Positions 1-6,441 of a stretch of DNA of 8,384 bases are shown piece by piece; position 1 is the stretch's first letter; the number at the start of each line of letters is the position of its first letter. The DNA is from Bordetella parapertussis (GTDB lineage Bacteria; Pseudomonadota; Gammaproteobacteria; Burkholderiales; Burkholderiaceae_D). The stretch lies in contig CAMBFZ010000041.1 in assembly GCA_945866125.1 (NCBI GenBank), forward strand, positions 1 through 8,384. Reading direction: 5' to 3'. A model generated the notes under the pieces. The model searched no databases and was not told the origin of the DNA. It saw only the letters and a program-made list of their open reading frames with translations. Both the position numbers and the translations under genes were made by a program.

Positions 1-972
1 GACTTCATTTTTCGAGCCGATCACAACTGGGACGCGCTGATGAATTTCTTCGGGCTGCAAATCAAGTAGCCGCACACGACCTGTCGAACCGATGCCACCT
101 GCCTGCTCAATGACCATGCTCATCGGATTGGCTTCGTACATCAAGCGCAGGCGTCCCTGTTTGGCAGGATCTTTGGTGTCTTTCGGATACATGAAGACCC
201 CACCACGCATCAGGATGCGATGAATATCTGCGACCATGCTGGCAATCCAGCGCATATTAAAATCGCGCGCGCGCACATCCGTACGGCCGTTTTTGCATTC
301 GGTGACATAGCGCTGTACCGGCGGCTCCCAGAAGCGCTCGTTACTGGCATTGATCGCAAATTCGCTGGTGTCTTCCGGCACCTGTATGTCGGGATGCGTC
401 AAAATAAAATTACCGACTTCACGGTCGAGCGTAAAACCATGCGTACCTTTGCCGACTGTGAGCACCAGCATGGTTGACGGACCATAGATCGCATACCCTG
501 CGGCGAGTTGATTGCGCCCGGCAACCAAATAATCAGCCGCAACTGGTGGGCGCCCTTCGGGTGCGCGCAGCACAGAAAAAATCGAGCCGACCGACACATT
601 GACGTCAATATTCGATGAACCATCGAGCGGATCAAACACGGTAAGAAACCGACCGCTGCCATCTTTGGCATCAATGACTACCGGATCGTCCATTTCTTCG
701 GAGGCGAGGCCGGCCACCAGGCCACCAAGCGCAAAGGTGTTGACGAAGGCGGTGTTAGACATGACGTCGAGCTTTTTTTGCGTCTCGCCCTGCACGTTTT
801 GGGTATCGAGACTCCCCAGCACACCGCCAAGCTCGCCTTTGGCCGTCATCGCAGAAATGGCTTTCACCGCAGCGGCGATATCGACCAATAAGGCAGCCAG
901 GTCGCTTAACTCAGCGCTGCCTTTCAATTGCTGGATCAGGAATTTCGATAAAGTGGTGCGGCCGTTATGCAT
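1..972 (-). CDS. fbp: Fructose-1,6-bisphosphatase class I, partial (C-terminus beyond left edge)
   Basis: Cytosolic enzyme that hydrolyses fructose-1,6-bisphosphate to fructose-6-phosphate in the regenerative part of the Calvin cycle and in gluconeogenesis (often called cbbF in cbb operons). The minus strand reads open from an ATG at 970-972 to the left edge, 324 residues. Class I landmarks are present: a metal-binding SEE at residues 91-93, the FDPLDGSSN metal/phosphate motif at about 113-121, and the active-site signature GRLRLMYEANPMS near the C-terminus. The last visible residues, VVIGSKNEV, match the family just before its end, so probably only some 10-30 residues are missing. A GGAG Shine-Dalgarno about 8 bases upstream supports the start. 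It begins 13 bases after the cbbX2 stop, so it is in the same operon. It differs clearly from the fbp remnant at 2458-2757 (TAFVNTFALGGLVAGLASEE against ELFIRMNQWAGHLAGMASEE), so the two are diverged paralogues rather than a fresh duplication. Confidence 0.95.
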   Translation of the reverse strand, partial: MHNGRTTLSKFLIQQLKGSAELSDLAALLVDIAAAVKAISAMTAKGELGGVLGSLDTQNVQGETQKKLDVMSNTAFVNTFALGGLVAGLASEEMDDPVVIDAKDGSGRFLTVFDPLDGSSNIDVNVSVGSIFSVLRAPEGRPPVAADYLVAGRNQLAAGYAIYGPSTMLVLTVGKGTHGFTLDREVGNFILTHPDIQVPEDTSEFAINASNERFWEPPVQRYVTECKNGRTDVRARDFNMRWIASMVADIHRILMRGGVFMYPKDTKDPAKQGRLRLMYEANPMSMVIEQAGGIGSTGRVRLLDLQPEEIHQRVPVVIGSKNEV

Positions 973-985
973 GATGGATCTCCGT

Positions 986-1915
986 TTATTTGCTGAGTGT
1001 GCCGTCGTTGGCCGCTGCTGTCAGCCCGCCGTCGAATACGCGTGAGGCGCGAATATCTTCGGCACACAAGGTCGACAGTTCTTGTGCGGTCACGAAAGAA
1101 TTACCGGTCGAGGCCCGCTGAAAAATGCGGTTGGCCTGACGCAGCCGTGCGCGGTCAAGCGCATTACGTATCGAGCGCGCGTTGGCAAAATGCGGTTGTT
1201 GACGACGCAGATGAATATACTCATCTATCGCGGCTTGCGCGCCGGCGTCGAGCTGATAATTCATCGTGCCGACCATTTTTCCAGCGATCTGCGAGAGCTC
1301 GCTTTCTTGATAATCGGGGAAATCAATGTGATGCGCGATACGCGACGACATGCCAGGATTAGACTGAAAAAAGGTGTCCATCCGGTCTTTGTAACCAGCC
1401 AAAATTACCACTAAATCATCGCGGTTATTTTCCATCACTTGCAACAAAATCTCGATCGCTTCCTGACCATAATCGCGTTCATTTTCGGGGCGATACAAAT
1501 AATAAGCTTCGTCAATAAACAGCACACCGCCCATGGCTTTTTTCAACATCTCTTTGGTCTTTGGCGCGGTGTGGCCGATGTATTGGCCAACCAGATCGTC
1601 TCGCGTGACCGACACCACATGACCTTTGCGTACGTAACCGAGGCGGTGCAAAATTTCAGCCATGCGCAAGGCGACGGTGGTTTTGCCGGTGCCAGGATTA
1701 CCGGTGAAGCACATGTGCAGGCTCGGGGGCGCCGCTTCAAGTCCAAGCCCGGCGCGCGCCCGCGAGATCACCAGAAAAGCGGCGATCTCGCGAATGCGGG
1801 CCTTGACCGGCGCCAAGCCGATAAGCTCGTTGTCGAGTTGCGCGATAACGGGCTCGACCTCGGCATCTCGCAATATTTGCTGCAGGTCGATTGAGTCTGG
1901 CTTGGCATCGGTCAT
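986..1915 (-). CDS. cbbX: Red-type RuBisCO activase CbbX, second copy (cbbX2)
   Basis: AAA+ ATPase of the CbbX family. Family members form hexamers that pull on the C-terminal tail of the red-type RuBisCO large subunit to release inhibitory sugar phosphates. The protein has 309 residues, the usual CbbX length. Visible motifs are Walker A GNPGTGKT (72-79), the pore-loop YIGHTAPKT (112-120), Walker B VLFIDEA (131-137), and the SNPGMSSR stretch carrying a conserved arginine. A GGGGTG Shine-Dalgarno-like sequence lies about 7 bases before the ATG. It starts 19 bases after cbbS2 and ends 13 bases before fbp. Compared with cbbX1 it lacks the roughly 24-residue N-terminal extension and is about 70% identical over the aligned part. 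The core from the end of the pore-loop helix to DTFF is almost unchanged, while many codon third positions differ. Nothing suggests loss of function. Confidence 0.96.
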   Translation of the reverse strand: MTDAKPDSIDLQQILRDAEVEPVIAQLDNELIGLAPVKARIREIAAFLVISRARAGLGLEAAPPSLHMCFTGNPGTGKTTVALRMAEILHRLGYVRKGHVVSVTRDDLVGQYIGHTAPKTKEMLKKAMGGVLFIDEAYYLYRPENERDYGQEAIEILLQVMENNRDDLVVILAGYKDRMDTFFQSNPGMSSRIAHHIDFPDYQESELSQIAGKMVGTMNYQLDAGAQAAIDEYIHLRRQQPHFANARSIRNALDRARLRQANRIFQRASTGNSFVTAQELSTLCAEDIRASRVFDGGLTAAANDGTLSK

Positions 1916-1934
1916 GAGACGGCACCCCGGTTAG

Positions 1935-2351
1935 TTAATAACGCTCGCCGGCTGGCTTGTTGGTGGCGTAGCTCACGGTGGTGTAACGGATAACTCGACC
2001 ATGCTCTTCCGAACGCTGCAGACCAAAACCGGGCTCATGCTTGGGTCGCTGGACGATAAAGCTCATCACCATCGACTCCACGCCGCGGGTGTTATCAAAG
2101 GCGTTGACCTTGATGTAGACCTCGGCATTCGCCTTGCGGCAGGCATTGACTTCAAACAGGATGGCAGCGCCGTCCTTGATCTGAAACATGGGGTTGCCCC
2201 ACATGTTCCAGTAGCAGTTGCGCGGGTGCGGGTCGTCGATCCACTCCACCGACAGGGCCCAACCTTTGCTGAGGGCGTAATCGACCTGGGCGCGAATTTC
2301 GGCGTCGGTCAGATCCGGCAAAAAGGAAAATTTTCCTTGTGTGATGCTCAT
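1935..2351 (-). CDS. cbbS: RuBisCO small subunit, second copy (cbbS2)
   Basis: Form IC (red-type) RuBisCO small subunit, which caps the L8 core of the L8S8 holoenzyme. The chosen start, MSITQGKFSFLPDLTD, gives 138 residues. The frame is open further upstream to an ATG at 2411, but those 20 extra residues resemble no small subunit, and AAAAGG lies about 10 bases before the inner ATG. Conserved features are FSFLPDLTD, DDPHPRN.YW, GNPMF, RPKHEPGFGL and the C-terminal SYATNKPAGERY of the red-type extension. By hand alignment it is about 65% identical to cbbS1. Its start codon follows, after one base, the stop of the short fusion ORF at 2353-2562, which suggests translational coupling. It is followed by cbbX2. 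No second cbbL precedes it in the window, so it either pairs with the cbbL at 4963-6441 or with a large subunit encoded elsewhere. Confidence 0.95.
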   Translation of the reverse strand: MSITQGKFSFLPDLTDAEIRAQVDYALSKGWALSVEWIDDPHPRNCYWNMWGNPMFQIKDGAAILFEVNACRKANAEVYIKVNAFDNTRGVESMVMSFIVQRPKHEPGFGLQRSEEHGRVIRYTTVSYATNKPAGERY

Positions 2352-2352
2352 C

Positions 2353-2562
2353 TCACTGAACCTTTTCTCGGATGCCAAGCCATAAAGCCGCATATTTGGC
2401 ATCTTGTTCACTTGGCTTATATGGCTTAGACATCAAGTCTTGTAGAAACACCTGTGGTTCTTCGGATGCCATACCCGCCAAATGGCCGGCCCATTGGTTC
2501 ATGCGAATAAACAGTTCGTCGCTCAGCACATCCAAATTTTTTTTGGGTTTCACCTCGTACAT
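2353..2562 (-). CDS. Short fusion ORF: fbp fragment joined to an unrelated 34-residue tail
   Basis: A 69-codon frame. Residues 9-35 (NLDVLSDELF...HLAGMASEE) are recognisable class I fructose-1,6-bisphosphatase, corresponding to the segment ending at the first metal-binding acidic pair. Residues 36-69 (PQVFLQDLMSKPYKPSEQDA, then ending in REKVQ) do not continue as fructose bisphosphatase, and I do not recognise them. The ATG directly follows the TGA of the preceding fbp frame (TGAATG), and its own TGA is one base from the cbbS2 ATG, so translation may pass along this chain by termination-reinitiation. No catalytic activity is expected. It may be pure scar, a coupling leader for cbbS2, or a small protein that has acquired a new role. 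A 10-base direct repeat brackets the unrecognised tail. Confidence 0.4.
   Translation of the reverse strand: MYEVKPKKNLDVLSDELFIRMNQWAGHLAGMASEEPQVFLQDLMSKPYKPSEQDAKYAALWLGIREKVQ
2368..2471. repeat. 10-base direct repeat bracketing the unrecognised tail of the fusion ORF
   Basis: TCGGATGCCA occurs at 2368-2377 and again at 2462-2471. The right copy encodes the last fbp-like residues (MASEE) and the left copy lies at the end of the fusion ORF. The 84 bases between them hold most of the non-fbp tail. Within it, TGGCTTA is also repeated at 2413-2419 and 2422-2428. Short direct repeats of this kind are common at illegitimate recombination junctions. Confidence 0.5.
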
Positions 2563-2757
2563 TCACCGCTGCACCTGCGGCGCCCGCTTGGTCGCCGTAA
2601 TTGCGCCGAGTTCGCCCGTGGCTAAAGACCGCGCTATCGCTTTGCATGCCAGCGCCACATCCAAAATCAACGAATTGAAGTCGCCGTTGGATCCGGGAAA
2701 GCGGCGACGCTCTTCAATCAAATACTGGGTCAGGGTGGTGCGGTTTCTGAGCGGCAT
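2458..2757 (-). pseudogene. fbp: 5' remnant of a class I fructose-1,6-bisphosphatase gene
   Basis: The ATG at 2755-2757 opens MPLRNRTTLTQYLIEERRRF, a typical class I fructose bisphosphatase N-terminus, and homology continues through VALACKAIARSLATGELGAI. The frame then breaks. The next conserved block, VNVRGETQKK, is readable only in another frame (about 2530-2600), which implies loss of one base near 2590. After a run of eight A residues followed by TTT, the original frame returns with NLDVLSDELF, which implies gain of one base. The original frame meets TGA at 2563-2565. Homology stops after MASEE at 2458, so both the substrate-binding and most of the metal-binding parts are gone. AAAGAGAG upstream of the start resembles a ribosome binding site. 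The remnant lies 27 bases after cbbY, the position where a working fbp would sit in a cbb operon. It cannot encode an active enzyme. Confidence 0.85.
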
Positions 2758-2784
2758 AGGTCTCTCTTTGTATATTTATTCTGA

Positions 2785-3495
2785 TTAAACAGCCGAATGC
2801 CAGCGGTGCAATTGATCCACGGTGACTTGGCCCAAATCGGGCAATATCTGCCGCGCACCCGTGAAGTCGTGGTGCGCGGTAAAGCTGTTGGGTGTGACGA
2901 TCACCGGCAGACCGGCGCTGAGTGCCGCACGCAATCCATTGGAGGAATCTTCAAACGCCAAGCAGTCTGTGCCCGTCAGCCCCATGCGCGTCAATGTTTG
3001 CGAATAGACATGAGGGTGCGGTTTTTTGTTGATTGCAGTGGATGCATCTTCAATCACCGTAAAGAAAGATTTCCAATCTGGACCGATTGCATTGCGCAGC
3101 AAGACCGCGATATTCACCGGCGAGGTGGTGGTGGCGATGGCCAAGCGCAAGCCTGCTTGGTGTGCGCTTTGAATCAGGCTGAGTACCCCTGGTCGCAATT
3201 GCACCGCGTAAGACTGGACAGCATTTTCATAAGCAGCTGTTTTCATGGTGTGCAAACGGTCAATGGTGTCTTTCAAGCCGCCGCCATCAATGTCTTTGAT
3301 GTCTGGGTGCACCTGTTTCCAGTAGTACATCATGCGTTCTTTACCGCCAGAAATTTCCAATAAGCGCGTATAGGTGTCGATGTCCCAGTGCCAATCCAGC
3401 CCTTCGGCAGCAAATGCACGGTTGAACGCCTCCATATGCGCCGTTTCTGTATCGGCCAATGTGCCGTCGACGTCAAATATCAGCGCTTTAAGCAT
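2785..3495 (-). CDS. cbbY: CbbY, xylulose-1,5-bisphosphate phosphatase (HAD superfamily)
   Basis: A HAD-superfamily phosphatase of 236 residues. CbbY proteins of red-type RuBisCO operons remove xylulose-1,5-bisphosphate, a misfire product that inhibits RuBisCO, complementing CbbX. Motif I FDVDGTLADTE puts the nucleophile at D8 and the acid/base at D10. The cap domain follows (HMEAFNRAF, then ISGGKERM). Motif II is ATTTSP (121-126), the motif III lysine lies in INKKPHP (155-161), and the motif IV acidic pair is in AFEDSSNG (180-187). The start was set at 3495, because the upstream in-frame extension overlaps cbbX1 and GGAAG lies about 8 bases before this ATG. It begins 19 bases after cbbX1 and is followed by the fbp remnant. 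The substrate is inferred from context and family; phosphoglycolate phosphatase (CbbZ) is the main alternative but fits the motifs less well. Confidence 0.92.
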   Translation of the reverse strand: MLKALIFDVDGTLADTETAHMEAFNRAFAAEGLDWHWDIDTYTRLLEISGGKERMMYYWKQVHPDIKDIDGGGLKDTIDRLHTMKTAAYENAVQSYAVQLRPGVLSLIQSAHQAGLRLAIATTTSPVNIAVLLRNAIGPDWKSFFTVIEDASTAINKKPHPHVYSQTLTRMGLTGTDCLAFEDSSNGLRAALSAGLPVIVTPNSFTAHHDFTGARQILPDLGQVTVDQLHRWHSAV

Positions 3496-3514
3496 CAGAT
3501 CACTTCCAATTTGT

Positions 3515-4489
3515 TTATTCATCCGGGCGGACATCTGCTTGCTGAAAGACCCGACTCGCGGCAAAGTCGGACGCAGTCAGGGTGCGTAAATCATCGGCGC
3601 TGAGCTGCCGGTCACGGTCGGCAAATAGCCGGCTTGCCTGGCGCAGGCGCGCCCGGTCCAATGCATTGCGCACGCTGCGGGCGTTGGCAAAGTGGGGCTG
3701 CTGCACCCGCAAGCCCAGGTAGCGCTTGAACACCGCGTCGGCATCCGGCGCAAACACATAGTTTTGCTGGACCAGCATTTTTTGCGAAATCTGCACCAAC
3801 TCGTCAACCGAATAATCGGGGAAGTCGAGGTGGTGTGCCACGCGGGAACTCATGCCGGGGTTGGATTCAAAGAAGGTATCCATCCGGTCTTTGTAACCCG
3901 CAAGAATCACCACCAGGTCATCGCGCTGGTTTTCCATGACCTGTAGCAGTATTTCGATCGCCTCCTGCCCGTAGTCGCGTTCGTTTTCCGGGCGGTACAG
4001 GTAGTAGGCTTCGTCAATAAAGAGCACCCCTCCCATGGCTTTCTTCAGCACTTCTTTGGTTTTGGGTGCGGTGTGACCAATGTACTGGCCCACCAAATCG
4101 TCGCGTGTCACAGCCACCAAATGGCCCTTGCGAACATAGCCCAGGCGGTGCAGGATTTGCGCCATGCGCATGGCCACCGAGGTTTTGCCGGTGCCAGGGT
4201 TGCCCACAAAGTTCATGTGCAAGCTCGGCGCCTCGCTGACCAGACCCAGGTTGATGCGCAGCTTATCAATCACCAGCAAGGCCGCAATGTCGCGGATGCG
4301 GGCCTTCACCGGGGACAGCCCCACAAGATCACGGTCCAGTTCGGCGATGACCTCCTCCACCTGAGACTGCGCCAAAACCTCACCCACGCTACGCGCTTGG
4401 CACAGGGCCGCGGCCGAAGCATCTGCGGTTTGCACTGCCGCTGTCACCGGCGTCTGGGCGCTAGTGCTAGGAATAGGGTAGTTGCTCAT
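3515..4489 (-). CDS. cbbX: Red-type RuBisCO activase CbbX, first copy (cbbX1)
   Basis: CbbX-family AAA+ RuBisCO activase of 324 residues. Motifs are Walker A GNPGTGKT (96-103), pore loop YIGHTAPKT (136-144), Walker B VLFIDEA (155-161) and SNPGMSSR (209-216). The first 30 or so residues form an Ala/Ser/Thr-rich extension that cbbX2 lacks. No internal methionine offers a shorter start before the conserved VEEVIAELD, so the extension appears real, although the sequence before the ATG has no clear Shine-Dalgarno. It follows cbbS1 by 24 bases and precedes cbbY by 19, the standard red-type order LSXY. Its codons end in G or C more often than those of cbbX2 in stretches where the proteins are identical (about 3950-4020 against 1450-1520). 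As the copy directly behind cbbLS, it is the likeliest principal activase. Confidence 0.96.
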   Translation of the reverse strand: MSNYPIPSTSAQTPVTAAVQTADASAAALCQARSVGEVLAQSQVEEVIAELDRDLVGLSPVKARIRDIAALLVIDKLRINLGLVSEAPSLHMNFVGNPGTGKTSVAMRMAQILHRLGYVRKGHLVAVTRDDLVGQYIGHTAPKTKEVLKKAMGGVLFIDEAYYLYRPENERDYGQEAIEILLQVMENQRDDLVVILAGYKDRMDTFFESNPGMSSRVAHHLDFPDYSVDELVQISQKMLVQQNYVFAPDADAVFKRYLGLRVQQPHFANARSVRNALDRARLRQASRLFADRDRQLSADDLRTLTASDFAASRVFQQADVRPDE

Positions 4490-4513
4490 GGCTTAGACTC
4501 GGCGTGGACGCGC

Positions 4514-4948
4514 TTAGTAGCGCTCGCCTTCAGGCTTGTCGGTGGCATAGCTGTGTACCGTGTACTGGATCTGACGCCCGCCGATCTCCTGCCGCGCCAG
4601 ACCGAAGCCGGGTTCGTACTTGGGCCGGTTGACGATGTACGACATTTGTAGCGACTCAACGCCTTGTGTCGAATCAAACGCCGTCACGCGAACGTAGTGG
4701 TTGGGAAAGGTCTCGCGGCACGCCTTGATCTCCTTCAAAATCCCCGCCGCATCCTTCAAATCAAACATCGGATTGCCGAACATCTCCCAGTAGGTGTTGC
4801 GAGGATGCGGGTCATCAGTGTATTCGACGCCGAGTGCCCAATTTTTGCTTAGTGCATACTCGATCTGTGCGGTTATCTGCTTGTCAGTCAGGTCAGGCAG
4901 GAAGGAGAACTGGCCTTGAGTGAGGCGATTGCCGTGGTTGGTCATCAT
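4514..4948 (-). CDS. cbbS: RuBisCO small subunit, first copy (cbbS1)
   Basis: Form IC RuBisCO small subunit of up to 144 residues, directly downstream of cbbL. Landmarks are FSFLPDLTD, DDPHPRNTYW, GNPMF, GVESLQMSYIV, RPKYEPGFGL and the red-type C-terminus SYATDKPEGERY. Two adjacent ATG codons (4946-4948 and 4943-4945) both lie within reach of an AAGGAG, 10 and 13 bases away, so the true start may be either. The N-terminus is about five residues longer than in cbbS2 before the shared TQG.FSF. The Shine-Dalgarno overlaps the cbbL stop codon, which suggests coupled expression of L and S. It is about 65% identical to cbbS2. This is the expected partner of the cbbL product. Confidence 0.97.
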   Translation of the reverse strand: MMTNHGNRLTQGQFSFLPDLTDKQITAQIEYALSKNWALGVEYTDDPHPRNTYWEMFGNPMFDLKDAAGILKEIKACRETFPNHYVRVTAFDSTQGVESLQMSYIVNRPKYEPGFGLARQEIGGRQIQYTVHSYATDKPEGERY

Positions 4949-4958
4949 GATGATGTAT

Positions 4959-4964
4959 CTCCTT
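4959..4964 (-). promoter_or_regulatory. Ribosome binding site of cbbS1, overlapping the cbbL stop
   Basis: AAGGAG on the minus strand shares its first two bases with the cbbL TAA stop and lies 10 bases before the first of two tandem ATG codons. The overlap suggests that ribosomes finishing cbbL start cbbS1. Confidence 0.65.
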
Positions 4965-6441
4965 AAATAGAAGCCGTCGGCGTGACGGCGAAATCTGCGG
5001 TGTCTGTGGATTCGTAATTAAAGCTGATATCGCCCCAGGTATCGATGGCGGCCTTCAGCGGCGAGCACCATTTGGCGGCGTCCTGCAGGATCTGCGGACC
5101 TTCGTTCCAGATGTCGCGGCCTTCATTGCGCGCTAGCACCATGGCTTCCAGGGCGACGCGATTCGCGGTGGCTCCAGCCTGGATGCCCATTGGGTGGCCA
5201 ATCGTGCCGCCGCCGAACTGTAAAACGACGTCATCGCCGAGGTAGGTTAGCAACTGGTGCATTTGGCCCGCATGGATGCCACCTGAGGCGACCGGCATAA
5301 CCTTGTTCAGCGAAGCCCAGTCCTGCTCGAAGAACAGGCCCTTTTCGAGCTGCATAGGTGTGTGCGTGTCCAGCAGCGTGTCGTAGAAACCGCGGATCAT
5401 CATCGGGTCGCCTTCCAACTTGCCGACCACTGTGCCGGCGTGGATGTGGTCCACACCCGCCATGCGCATCCATTTGCAGATGACGCGGAAGTTCATGCCG
5501 TGGTTCTTCTGGCGCGAGTAGGTGCTGTTGCCAGCGCGGTGCAGGTGCAGGATCATGTCGTTTTTGCGCGCCCACAAGGCCATGCTCTGGATTGCCGTGT
5601 AGCCAATCACCAAGTCGATCATGATGATCACGCTACCCAAGCTCTTAGCGAATTCTGCACGGGCGTACATCTCTTCCATCGTGCCCGCGGTGACGTTAAG
5701 GTAGTGGCCTTTGACCTCGCCGGTAGCCGCACTGGCTTTATTCACGGCTTCCATACAGTACAGGAAACGATCACGCCAGTGCATAAAGGGCTGCGAGTTG
5801 ATGTTCTCGTCGTCCTTCATGAAATCGAGACCGCCTTTGAGGCCTTCGTAAACAACGCGGCCATAGTTCCTGCCCGACAGGCCGAGCTTGGGCTTGGTGG
5901 TGGCGCCCAGCAACGGGCGACCGAACTTGTCCAGACGCTCGCGCTCTACTACAACGCCGGTAGCAGGACCTTGGAAAGTCTTCAGGTAAGCGACGGGGAT
6001 GCGCATGTCTTCCAAGCGCAGCGCCTTCACCGCCTTAAAGCCAAAGACGTTGCCGATAATCGACGCAGTGAGGTTGGCGATCGAGCCACCTTCGAACAGG
6101 TCGATGTCGTAAGCGATGTATGCGAAGTACTGCTGTTCTGTCTTCGTGCCGGGACCTGTGTTGGGCACGGGATCAACGCGATAGGCCTTGGCGCGGTAGA
6201 GGTCGCAGGCGGTCAAGCGGTCGGTCCATACCACCGTCCAAGTGGCGGTGGAAGATTCGCCGGCCACAGCCGCTGCGCACTCTTCGGAGTCAACGCCTTC
6301 CTGAGGCGTCATGCGGAACATGGCGATCAAGTCGGTTTCCTTGGGCTGGTAGTCTGGATCCCAGTAGCCCATTTGTTTGTATCTCAAAACGCCGGCGCTG
6401 TAGCGCTTTTTGCCGTCGGTGATTTGTGTTTCTTTTGTCAT
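4963..6441 (-). CDS. cbbL: RuBisCO large subunit, form IC (red-type)
   Basis: Ribulose-1,5-bisphosphate carboxylase/oxygenase large subunit of 492 residues, the catalytic subunit of CO2 fixation. Active-site landmarks are present: TTKPKLG with the catalytic lysine at K183, GLDFMKDDE with the carbamylated lysine K209 and metal ligands D211 and E212, LHLHRAG with H301, and loop 6 GTVVGKLEGD with K341. The HRAGNSTYSRQKNHGMNFRV stretch is characteristic of red-type forms IC/ID. The C-terminal tail DTADFAVTPTASI is the type of extension that CbbX engages. A strong AAGGAG lies 6 bases before the ATG. It is the first gene of the minus-strand operon and is divergent from cbbR, the usual arrangement for CbbR-activated operons. 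It is the only large-subunit gene in the window although two small-subunit genes are present. Confidence 0.99.
   Translation of the reverse strand: MTKETQITDGKKRYSAGVLRYKQMGYWDPDYQPKETDLIAMFRMTPQEGVDSEECAAAVAGESSTATWTVVWTDRLTACDLYRAKAYRVDPVPNTGPGTKTEQQYFAYIAYDIDLFEGGSIANLTASIIGNVFGFKAVKALRLEDMRIPVAYLKTFQGPATGVVVERERLDKFGRPLLGATTKPKLGLSGRNYGRVVYEGLKGGLDFMKDDENINSQPFMHWRDRFLYCMEAVNKASAATGEVKGHYLNVTAGTMEEMYARAEFAKSLGSVIIMIDLVIGYTAIQSMALWARKNDMILHLHRAGNSTYSRQKNHGMNFRVICKWMRMAGVDHIHAGTVVGKLEGDPMMIRGFYDTLLDTHTPMQLEKGLFFEQDWASLNKVMPVASGGIHAGQMHQLLTYLGDDVVLQFGGGTIGHPMGIQAGATANRVALEAMVLARNEGRDIWNEGPQILQDAAKWCSPLKAAIDTWGDISFNYESTDTADFAVTPTASI

Noticed and set aside
599..1045. Plus-strand open frame over fbp and the end of cbbX2
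   Set aside because: The minus strand encodes conserved Fbp motifs here. The plus-strand product is Ser/Pro/Ala-rich without a family.
2352..2411. Longer cbbS2 start at 2411 (20 extra residues)
   Set aside because: The added residues do not match small subunits and overlap the fusion ORF, while AAAAGG precedes the inner ATG at 2351.
2353..2457. The fusion ORF tail as a leftover cbbL 3' end
   Set aside because: EPQVFLQDL loosely recalls the GPQILQDAAK of cbbL, but nothing after it aligns with cbbL and the other frames do not help, so the resemblance is too weak to claim.
2530..2600. Programmed frameshift at the A-run in the fbp remnant
   Set aside because: Only the second shift lies at a slippery run; the first does not. 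The gene is truncated anyway, so decay explains it better.
3496..3564. Longer cbbY start at 3564
   Set aside because: It would overlap the cbbX1 C-terminus by 50 bases and add residues before the usual CbbY start. GGAAG lies before the ATG at 3495.
4073..4651. Plus-strand open frame (192 codons) across cbbX1 and cbbS1
   Set aside because: It is antisense to two clear genes and crosses their junction. Its low-complexity His/Arg-rich product is typical of shadow frames.
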